64,000 nt of DNA. Origin: Alphaproteobacteria bacterium (lineage in GTDB: Bacteria > Pseudomonadota > Alphaproteobacteria > Sphingomonadales > Sphingomonadaceae). The DNA lies in the NCBI GenBank assembly GCA_030431875.1, contig JAUIIG010000004.1, positions 26,212 to 90,211 of the forward strand, given 5' to 3'. Shown piece by piece: positions 56,757-64,000 of the stretch. The position numbers and the translations under genes are program-made. Positions within the stretch are counted from its first letter, which is position 1; each line of letters begins with the position of its first letter. Below the pieces are notes generated by a model. It was not told the origin of the DNA, searched no databases, and worked only from the letters and a program-made list of their open reading frames with translations.

Positions 56757-57669
56757 GAAGGTCGCCATTATCGGCCTCGGCCTGCTGGGCGGCTCCATCG
56801 GCCTTGCCGTGCAAGAGCACCTGCCCGGCCTCGCCACCAGCGGCTTCGATGCCGATCCAGCCGTGCGCGAACGGGCACGCGAACTTGGCCTGTGCCAGAC
56901 AATCGCCGACGACCCGGCCGAAGCCGTACACGATGCAGACCTCGTCATCCTTTGCGTACCGGTGGGCGCCATGGGCGCTGCTGCAGAAGCGCTTGCCCCC
57001 GGTCTCCGCCCCGATGCGGTGATCAGCGATGTTGGCTCTTCCAAGCAGTCGATCGCAGCGGCGCTCTCTGCCGTCCTGCCGGATCACTTGGTGATCCCCG
57101 CGCACCCCGTCGCCGGTACCGAGCAGAGCGGTCCTGATGCAGGCTTTGCCAGCCTGTTCCACCAGCGCTGGTGCATCATCACCCCGCCCGATGGCGCGCC
57201 GCAGGACAAGGTCGACGACCTCGCAGAGTTCTGGAAGGCGCTCGGCTCGACAGTCGAGATCATGGATGCGGAGCACCACGACATGGTGCTGGCCGTTACC
57301 AGCCACATCCCCCACCTCATCGCCTACACCATCGTCGGCACCGCCAGCGACCTCGAGGAAGTGACGCGCGGCGAGGTGATCAAGTACTCGGCGGGCGGTT
57401 TCCGCGATTTCACCCGCATTGCCGCTAGCGACCCCACCATGTGGCGCGACGTCTTCCTCAACAACAAGGACGCCGTGCTGGAGATGATGGACCGCTTCCT
57501 GACCGACCTTGCGATGATGCGCGAGGCAATCAAGGCGGGCGATGGCGACCTGATGTTCGACCAGTTCAGCAAGACCCGCGCAATCCGCCGCCGGATCATC
57601 GAACTGGGCCAGGACGACGCGCGACCGGACTTTGGGCGCAGTCACGACGAAGTAGGCAAGGAGGACTAG
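56746..57669 (+). CDS. tyrC: Prephenate/cyclohexadienyl dehydrogenase
   Basis: 307 aa; [58 protein letters not shown]. Confidence 0.93.
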   Translation: MRFEKVAIIGLGLLGGSIGLAVQEHLPGLATSGFDADPAVRERARELGLCQTIADDPAEAVHDADLVILCVPVGAMGAAAEALAPGLRPDAVISDVGSSKQSIAAALSAVLPDHLVIPAHPVAGTEQSGPDAGFASLFHQRWCIITPPDGAPQDKVDDLAEFWKALGSTVEIMDAEHHDMVLAVTSHIPHLIAYTIVGTASDLEEVTRGEVIKYSAGGFRDFTRIAASDPTMWRDVFLNNKDAVLEMMDRFLTDLAMMREAIKAGDGDLMFDQFSKTRAIRRRIIELGQDDARPDFGRSHDEVGKED

Positions 57670-57672
57670 GGC

Positions 57673-58440
57673 ATGAGCGAGCACGTCATCATCCATCAGG
57701 CGGCCGGCGTGCTGACGCTGACGCTGAACCGGCCCGACAAGAAGAACGCCCTCACCGATGCCATGTACGGCGCGCTGTCCGACGCCATGGAAGCAGCGCA
57801 GGGCGACGCCGCCGTGCGCGTGGTGGTGATCCGCGGCAATGGCGATATGTTCTGCGCGGGCAACGACCTTGGCGATTTCCTCGCGGCGGCGGGCCGTGGC
57901 GGCAGCACCGAAGCCAACGTCCACCGCTTCATCCGGCTGCTGGGCAGCTATCACAAGCCGCTGGTGGCTGGCGTGCAGGGCCGCGCGGTGGGCATCGGCA
58001 CCACCATGCTGCTGCACTGCGACCAGGTCGTGCTGGCCGAGGATGCGCTGCTGACAACACCCTTCGTCGGGCTGGGCCTGGTACCCGAAGCCGCATCCAG
58101 CGTGCTACTACCCAAGCTGGTGGGCCACCAGCAGGCTTTTGCGATGCTGGCGCTGGGTCAGGCAATGGACGCGCAGGCCGCACAGGCAGCTGGCCTCGCC
58201 AGCATGGTCGTGCCCAATGCCGGCCTCGACGAGGCGGTGGCCAAGGTTGCCGCAGGTATCGCCGCTTTGCCGCCGGGCGCGGTGCAGGCGACCAAGGCAC
58301 TGATGCGCGATTCCGAGGCCATCGACGCGGTGATCCTGCGCGAATCCAAGGTCTTCGGCGAACGCCTGCAAAGCGCCGAGGCGCGCGAAGCCTTCACCGC
58401 CTTCATGGAAAAGCGCGCGCCGGATTTCAGCCAGTTCTAG
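57673..58440 (+). CDS. Enoyl-CoA hydratase/isomerase family protein
   Basis: 255 aa; LTLTLNRPDKKNALTDAMYGALSDAM, VVIRGNGDMFCAGNDLGDF, GVQGRAVGIGTTMLLHCD. Confidence 0.92.
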   Translation: MSEHVIIHQAAGVLTLTLNRPDKKNALTDAMYGALSDAMEAAQGDAAVRVVVIRGNGDMFCAGNDLGDFLAAAGRGGSTEANVHRFIRLLGSYHKPLVAGVQGRAVGIGTTMLLHCDQVVLAEDALLTTPFVGLGLVPEAASSVLLPKLVGHQQAFAMLALGQAMDAQAAQAAGLASMVVPNAGLDEAVAKVAAGIAALPPGAVQATKALMRDSEAIDAVILRESKVFGERLQSAEAREAFTAFMEKRAPDFSQF

Positions 58441-58524
58441 GGCGGTTCCTTACGATGTTGGACACCACTCTACACGCCGCGCCCGTCTGCGAGTATGCGT
58501 GCCTTCGAATGTGGCGGATGACCA

Positions 58525-60810
58525 TTGCAGATATCTGAGACCAGACCTTTTTGGCGGCGGTTGCTGTCCTGGAGAGCGCTTGGTCGGGCTGCGGCGGTCG
58601 GAGCATCACTAGCACTCCTTGGCGCGCTGGTCATCGCCCAGTTCTTTCCGGACATTTGGGCAGGCCTCGGCCGGGTGGCTTCGCGACAGTATCTCGCGTG
58701 GGAGGACTGGTATTACGATCGCCAGGTATCAGAGGCCGAATTCGCTCTCGAAGATGCCCAAGCCAGAGCCAACCTCCCGCGTTACCGGGTAATTGCTGCC
58801 ATCTCGCCGACGGATCGCACCCCGTTTTCCGGGCTTATGCTGGAACCGGCCGACAGGTGGAGCCGCAGCCTCGGCAACAGCGCATCCCAACGCTTTTCGG
58901 CAGCGACACAGATTTCGCCGGACAATGTCCAATCGCTGCAGGTGGCCTGGACCTTCGAAGCCGAGCAGGTCGGCAATGTGCAGGCGACACCCGTATTCGA
59001 CGGAGAGCGCCTCATTGCGCTCCTGCCCGGTGACCAGATCGTTGCACTCGATCCAGCATCCGGCAGGCAGCTCTGGTCACACAGGGCCGGAAATGAGGCC
59101 GCGCGGCGCGGGTTCGTGCTCGATGCGCACTCGGGCGATGACTCGGCGACACTCTTCTTTGCCGACGGGCGAGACCTTGTCGCCCTCGATGCCGCAACAG
59201 GCGAACCCTATCGCCCCTTCGGCAATGGTTCGGTTCGCCTGTCTGGTCCTTCCAAAGTGGCACCGGCGATATGCGGGGACCTGGTCGTCAGCGCCAATAC
59301 CGGCGCGCGCACTACTGTCGAAGCCTTCGACAAGCATACCGGTGAACGGGCTTGGAGCGTGCATCTTACCCCTGACGAACTGCCCGAAGGTACAGGCGGC
59401 AGGCCTTCGCGCCAGGAGGGCGGCAACCCATGGGGCGGCTTTGCCGTCGATCAGGAGCGCTGCATTGCCTTTGTCAGTACCGGCAATCCGGGCCCCGTCC
59501 TGGTTGGCGTGGAGCGCCCCGGACCGAACCCAGGCACCAACAGCGTCATCGCGGTCGACCTCACCGAGGGGCGCGTGCTCTGGCGCTTCCAGGAAACGGC
59601 GCACGACCTCTGGGACCTGGACCTGCCTGCTTCGCCGGTGCTTGCCTCGGTAACGATTGACGGCCGCCGCTCGGACGTCGTGGCCACGCCGACCAAGGCT
59701 GGCAATACCCTCCTGCTGGACCGGATCACCGGGCAGCCGATCTTCGACTGGCGGCTGGAGCGGGCTCCCGTGTCGCGCGTGCCCGGCGAGCGGACGGCTG
59801 AATACCAGCCTGCCCCGGTCCTGCCCGAACCGTTTGCACGCCAGCGCTTTGGCCTGGCCGAGCTCGAAGGTGAACCCGCCGAACGGCGCAACTTCCTCCT
59901 GGCCGCGCTGGAGAACGCACGTTTCGGATTTTATGTCCCGCCCGACCCCGGATACCCGCTGGTGTTCTATGGCTTGCATGGCGGGGCAGAGTGGCCGGGA
60001 GCGGCCGTTGACCCGGTCAGCGAATCCTTCTTCGTTGCAGCCAACAACGTTCCGTCGATCCTGCGCCTGATCCCCGAGCAAGTGGTGTCGCTCGACGACA
60101 ACCATCCCGGCAGGGCCGTCTACCTCGAAAACTGCGCCGCCTGCCACGGCAGCGAGTTGGAGGGCGGAATCGGGCCAAATATCCTGGATGCCGGCCGACG
60201 TTTCTCCCGCGAAGCCCTCACCTCGATCATCCTGAACGGGCAGCAGGCCATGCCCGCTGTCAGCTTGTCGGACAACGAGCGCAACGCAGTGGCGGAATAC
60301 CTGGGATCAGGCACTTCATCGGCGACCTTGCTGCCCCGCTACCGTCGGGCCGAATACGAGAGGTTTTATGACGCTGAAAGACTACCCGGCACGCGCCCGC
60401 CCTGGGGAACGCTGACCCGGATAGACCTCTCTACCGGGCGTATCGCATGGCAAGTACCTCTCGGCATTGATCGCCAACAGGAAGCCCTCGGACGCAGCGG
60501 GACAGGTACGGAGAATTTCGGCGGATTGCTCGCAACGGCCAGCGGCCTCCTCTTTGCAACGGGCACGAAGGACAGGATGTTGCATGCCTTCTCGACTGCG
60601 TCGGGCGAACGGCTGGCTTCCTTCGACCTGCCCTTCAATGGCTCCGCGCCTCCGATGACCTTCGTCTTTCGCGGCGAACAATATGTGGTCGTTCCCGCAA
60701 CCGGTGGCGGCACGCTCAGGAACTACGATCCGGACGTTGCCGTGGGCAATACGCTGGTGGCCTTCAAGCTTCGACCCGAAGCGCCGAGACGCCCTCAAGC
60801 GACGCGGTAG
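58525..60810 (+). CDS. Membrane-anchored PQQ-type quinoprotein dehydrogenase with inserted cytochrome c domain
   Basis: 761 aa; N-terminal TM; propeller repeats; VWRFQETAHDLWDLDLPASPVL-type motif (LWRFQETAHDLWDLDLPA); AVYLENCAACHGSELEGGIGPNI (CxxCH). Confidence 0.88.
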   Translation: MQISETRPFWRRLLSWRALGRAAAVGASLALLGALVIAQFFPDIWAGLGRVASRQYLAWEDWYYDRQVSEAEFALEDAQARANLPRYRVIAAISPTDRTPFSGLMLEPADRWSRSLGNSASQRFSAATQISPDNVQSLQVAWTFEAEQVGNVQATPVFDGERLIALLPGDQIVALDPASGRQLWSHRAGNEAARRGFVLDAHSGDDSATLFFADGRDLVALDAATGEPYRPFGNGSVRLSGPSKVAPAICGDLVVSANTGARTTVEAFDKHTGERAWSVHLTPDELPEGTGGRPSRQEGGNPWGGFAVDQERCIAFVSTGNPGPVLVGVERPGPNPGTNSVIAVDLTEGRVLWRFQETAHDLWDLDLPASPVLASVTIDGRRSDVVATPTKAGNTLLLDRITGQPIFDWRLERAPVSRVPGERTAEYQPAPVLPEPFARQRFGLAELEGEPAERRNFLLAALENARFGFYVPPDPGYPLVFYGLHGGAEWPGAAVDPVSESFFVAANNVPSILRLIPEQVVSLDDNHPGRAVYLENCAACHGSELEGGIGPNILDAGRRFSREALTSIILNGQQAMPAVSLSDNERNAVAEYLGSGTSSATLLPRYRRAEYERFYDAERLPGTRPPWGTLTRIDLSTGRIAWQVPLGIDRQQEALGRSGTGTENFGGLLATASGLLFATGTKDRMLHAFSTASGERLASFDLPFNGSAPPMTFVFRGEQYVVVPATGGGTLRNYDPDVAVGNTLVAFKLRPEAPRRPQATR

Positions 60811-61250
60811 ACTGCCAGCCGTACCGTGGAACCGACTTTCCCCCCTTGCGCGAGGAACAGCGACTTGCCGACCCAGGCATAGTCCGGGTGTCCGCTGTCG
60901 AGGCGGATTGCCGTGCGCATGTAGTATTCGGAAGCTGGCACCTCTTCACCAGCAGCGATGCGCGCGTGGATCTCTGGCGAAGCGTGGCGAATGCCGCGGC
61001 TGACCACTTCGATCATCGCGCCATCGTGGGTTTCAATGCCGTAGCGCGCGTCAAGCTCGGCCACGCCGTGGTGCGTAACGGTCTGCCAGTCCGCGCCGAC
61101 ATCCAGGATCCGGCCCTGGATCAGCGGTCCGCTGACGGTGCCGCCGACAATCGGGATGATCCGCCGCACACCGGTGGCACAGCTGCCCAGTTCGTGGGGC
61201 GGAGACAGTTCCACCGTGAAATCGCAGGCATGTTCGAGCGCGATCGTCAC
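60795..61250 (-). CDS. DUF3237 family protein (second copy)
   Basis: 151 aa; GVRRIIPIVGGTVSGPLIQGRILDVGADWQTVTHHGVAELDARYGIETHDGAMIEVVSRG; clear relative of 38473..38934. Confidence 0.87.
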   Translation of the reverse strand: MTIALEHACDFTVELSPPHELGSCATGVRRIIPIVGGTVSGPLIQGRILDVGADWQTVTHHGVAELDARYGIETHDGAMIEVVSRGIRHASPEIHARIAAGEEVPASEYYMRTAIRLDSGHPDYAWVGKSLFLAQGGKVGSTVRLAVYRVA

Positions 61251-62539
61251 GCGGGAACCTGCTCCACCCGGGCACCTGCTGGAATGGTGCGCGGCGCGGC
61301 GTTCAGCGCTTCGCGGGCGAAGCCGGCGGCGCGCTGGTAGGCCAGCATGAATTCCGCGCGTTCGGCGGCGGGGATGACATCATCGATGTTCTCGAAGGTG
61401 CCGCCGCAGCGATCTTCCACCATGTTCAGCAAGCCGAAGGGCCCGGCCCCGCGATTGCGCAAGGCCAAGCCGCCCACCGGGCCGCACAGCTTTTCGTCAT
61501 AGGCGCGCAGCATGGCGGGGTTGACGCCATGTTCGAGCATCAGCTGCCCGATCACCCGGGCATCGATGATCGCCTGCGAGGCGCCGTTGGAGCCCGTAGG
61601 ATACATCGGATGCGCGGCATCGCCCAGCAGCGCTACCGGCCCGTCGACCCAGGTCGGCAGCGGATCGCGATCGATCATCGGGTTCTCGTAGACCACTTCC
61701 GACTGCTGCAACAGCGCAGGCAAGTCGAACCAGTCGTAGACGAAGTCCGCGAAATCATGCGCGAAATCAGCAAGGTGGACTTCGCGGAACCAGCCCGACT
61801 TGGTCCAGTCGTGGGTGTCGTCGAAGGTCTTTTCGGCGATCCAGTTGATGTCTGCCATGCCTTTCTCGTCCGGGTGCGAGATGGGATAGAACACCACCCG
61901 GTGGCGGCTGGTGCCGAGCCCGACGAAGGATGATCCCGAACGGATCGGCACGCTGCGGGCGGTACCGCGCCACATGATCGTGCCGCCCCAGTGGATGTCC
62001 GGCTGGTTCGGGTGCATCTGCGCGCGCACTTCGGAATGGATGCCTTCTGCGCCAAACAGCAGCGCGCCGGTGAAATCCGCAGTCGAGCCGTCTGCCTTGT
62101 GCACGAGGGCGGTGACCGAACCATCGGCTTCCTTGCGGTAGCCGGTGACCTTGTGCCCCAGCTTGACCGCATCCGGGCCCAGCCGCTCGACCACCTTGCG
62201 ATAGAGCATCAGGTGGAACTTGCCGCGATGGACCGCGTACTGGTGCCAGTTGTAACCCGCCAGCTTGCCGCGGGCTTCGGAATAGATGTCACGCCCGTTG
62301 AGGCCCACCAGCGCCCACTCGCGCGCGGGAATGCCCACCTCGTCCATATCGGCTGCACCGATGCCGAGGTCTTCGAGCTCGCGCACTGCGTTGGGCTGGA
62401 TGTTGATGCCAACACCCAGCGGGCGCAGTTCGCGTACGCTTTCGAACAGAATACAGGGTATGCCGACCTCGTGCAGGGTCAGCGCGAGGGTGAGCCCGGC
62501 GATACCTGCCCCTGCTATCAGCACACGATCTTCAGGCAT
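61247..62539 (-). CDS. FAD-dependent aromatic-ring hydroxylase-type monooxygenase
   Basis: 430 aa; VLIAGAGIAGLTLALTLHEVGI, GINIQPNAVRELEDLG, PVALLGDAAHPMYPTGSNGASQAIIDARVIG. Confidence 0.92.
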   Translation of the reverse strand: MPEDRVLIAGAGIAGLTLALTLHEVGIPCILFESVRELRPLGVGINIQPNAVRELEDLGIGAADMDEVGIPAREWALVGLNGRDIYSEARGKLAGYNWHQYAVHRGKFHLMLYRKVVERLGPDAVKLGHKVTGYRKEADGSVTALVHKADGSTADFTGALLFGAEGIHSEVRAQMHPNQPDIHWGGTIMWRGTARSVPIRSGSSFVGLGTSRHRVVFYPISHPDEKGMADINWIAEKTFDDTHDWTKSGWFREVHLADFAHDFADFVYDWFDLPALLQQSEVVYENPMIDRDPLPTWVDGPVALLGDAAHPMYPTGSNGASQAIIDARVIGQLMLEHGVNPAMLRAYDEKLCGPVGGLALRNRGAGPFGLLNMVEDRCGGTFENIDDVIPAAERAEFMLAYQRAAGFAREALNAAPRTIPAGARVEQVPA

Positions 62540-62685
62540 TTACGCACAACTCCTGCTGCCACCGGGCGGCAGGACTCAGCCCGTCGCCACAAGGGCGCGT
62601 GCGTATCGCCGCCACCTGGGCGGCACAACGGCTTTTAAAATTACCTTTGAAACCGCTTTTGTCGCAAGAAGGCGGGTAGCAACGG

Positions 62686-63651
62686 CTACTCGGCCGCTTC
62701 CAGCGCCGCGTGTTCCTTCGCCGCGAGGAAGCGTTCGGCGTCGAGCGCGGCCATGCAGCCGGTGCCTGCTGCCGTCACGGCCTGGCGATAGGTGTGGTCC
62801 ATCACGTCGCCGCATGCAAAGACGCCGGGGATCTCGGTCTTGGGCGTGCCCGGATCGACAATCAGGTACCCGCCGCCGTCCATCGGCAGCTTGCCCTTGA
62901 ACAGTTCGGTCGCGGGCGCATGGCCGATGGCAACGAAGGCGCCGTCACATTCCAGCGTGGACTTCTCGCCCGTCACCGTATCGACCAGTTCGAGGTGGTG
63001 CAGCTTGCCGTCCTCGCCTTCCACGAAACGCTCGACGGTCTTGTTCCACAGGGTCGAGATCTTGGGATTGGCGAAAAGGCGATCCTGCAAGATCTTCTCG
63101 CTGCGCAGTTCGTCGCGGCGGTGGATCAGGGTCACGTCGTCGGAGTGGTTGGTGAGGTAGAGCGCCTCTTCCACGGCGGTATTGCCACCGCCGATCACCG
63201 CCACCTTCTTACCGCGGTAGAAGAACCCGTCGCAGGTGGCGCAGGCCGATACGCCCTTGCCGCCCAGTTCCTGCTCGCCCGGAACGCCCAGCCACTTGGC
63301 CTGGGCGCCGGTGGAGATCACCAGCACGTCGCCCACGTATTCATCGCCGCTGTCGCCAGTGGCGCGGAACGGCGAACCGCCCGCCAGGTCCACGTCGACA
63401 ATCGTGTCCCACATCATGCGCGTACCCACGGCCTCGGCCTGCTTGGTCATCTGCTCCATCAGCCACGGGCCCTGGATGACGTCGGCAAAGCCGGGATAGT
63501 TCTCGACATCGGTGGTGATGGTCAGCTGGCCGCCCGGTTGCAGGCCCTGCACCACGATCGGCTGCATCCCCGCGCGCGCACCGTAGATGGCGGCAGACAG
63601 GCCGGCCGGGCCGGAACCGATGATGAGCATGCGGGTGGTGTGGGTGGTCAT
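62686..63651 (-). CDS. trxB: Thioredoxin-disulfide reductase
   Basis: 321 aa; MLIIGSGPAGLSAAIYGARAGM, VSACATCDGFFYRGKKVAVIGGGNTAVEEALYL, GVFACGDVMDHTYRQAVTAAGTGCMAALDAERFL. Confidence 0.97.
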   Translation of the reverse strand: MTTHTTRMLIIGSGPAGLSAAIYGARAGMQPIVVQGLQPGGQLTITTDVENYPGFADVIQGPWLMEQMTKQAEAVGTRMMWDTIVDVDLAGGSPFRATGDSGDEYVGDVLVISTGAQAKWLGVPGEQELGGKGVSACATCDGFFYRGKKVAVIGGGNTAVEEALYLTNHSDDVTLIHRRDELRSEKILQDRLFANPKISTLWNKTVERFVEGEDGKLHHLELVDTVTGEKSTLECDGAFVAIGHAPATELFKGKLPMDGGGYLIVDPGTPKTEIPGVFACGDVMDHTYRQAVTAAGTGCMAALDAERFLAAKEHAALEAAE

Positions 63652-63797
63652 GACAGTGCGAATCCTTTGGTGCGGCCATTGGAGTTAGGGAGCCGCCCGA
63701 TTCGGTTCAAGCGAGTGCAGGTTCCCCTCAACAGCCAATCGCGCCCTTGCGGCAATGACCGATTGAACCCGCCCAAGGTGCGCTCTACGGAGCAGCC

Positions 63798-64000
63798 ATG
63801 TCCATCACACCGCAAAACTGGTTCACGCTGGAAAGCCAGCAGCTCTTGAAGGCCCGGATCGAAGGCAAGCAGCGCCAGTTCGACGTGCGTCGCTTCCTCT
63901 TCCAAGGTGGCGACACCGACCTGATTCCCGACGGTACGGGCAACATCATCAACGACTCCACGATCGGTGGGTCGCCCGAGGACAACGCGTTCTACCTGCA
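63798..64000 (+). CDS. Hypothetical protein, truncated by window edge
   Basis: ATG then open frame MSITPQNWFTLESQQLLKARIEGKQRQFDVRRFLFQGGDTDLIPDGTGNIINDSTIGGSPEDNAFYLQ to the window end. Confidence 0.55.
   Translation, partial: MSITPQNWFTLESQQLLKARIEGKQRQFDVRRFLFQGGDTDLIPDGTGNIINDSTIGGSPEDNAFYL

Overview
This is a roughly 64 kb, GC-rich chromosomal window. Gene content and protein style suggest Alphaproteobacteria, Sphingomonadales/Erythrobacteraceae-like; that is an inference, since no database search was possible. Coding density is high and most genes sit in short overlapping operons. Main blocks: (1) valine catabolism (acyl-CoA dehydrogenase, unknown secreted protein, mmsA), tRNA-Lys(TTT), folK, N-carbamoylputrescine amidase and two exported methyltransferase-like paralogs; (2) housekeeping and envelope genes (msrA, rsmB-like, DUF1674, YceI, hemH, a molybdopterin hydroxylase large subunit, Mrp ATPase, hflK/hflC, Deg protease, PBP1A, msrB, GST); (3) a catabolic region at about 23.5-42.3 kb with two NTF2/SnoaL-like proteins, three MFS transporters, an aldehyde dehydrogenase, a LigW-like amidohydrolase/decarboxylase, a benzoylformate-decarboxylase-like ThDP enzyme, DUF3237, a serine hydrolase, a carotenoid-oxygenase/lignostilbene-dioxygenase family enzyme and a MarR regulator, with a 1906-aa trimeric autotransporter adhesin in the middle; (4) a formaldehyde-to-CO2 block (adhC, two VOC proteins, fghA, fdsG-fdsB-mobA-fdsA-fdsD-fdhD); (5) metX-GNAT-metW, hisC-tyrC, a PQQ/cytochrome c fusion dehydrogenase, a FAD monooxygenase with a second DUF3237, and trxB. 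The observations most worth following up are: a family of about 230-240 bp intergenic elements bounded by inverted hairpin modules whose stems vary but keep pairing, with constant loops and flanks (three loci); a shared ATTTGT/ATTGT-N11-ACAAT-type operator linking an NTF2-like protein to the carotenoid oxygenase/MarR promoter region; a candidate lignin-diarylpropane pathway next to formaldehyde oxidation; and a CtrA-like site upstream of the giant adhesin. No CRISPR array, rRNA operon, transposase or integrase was recognised.
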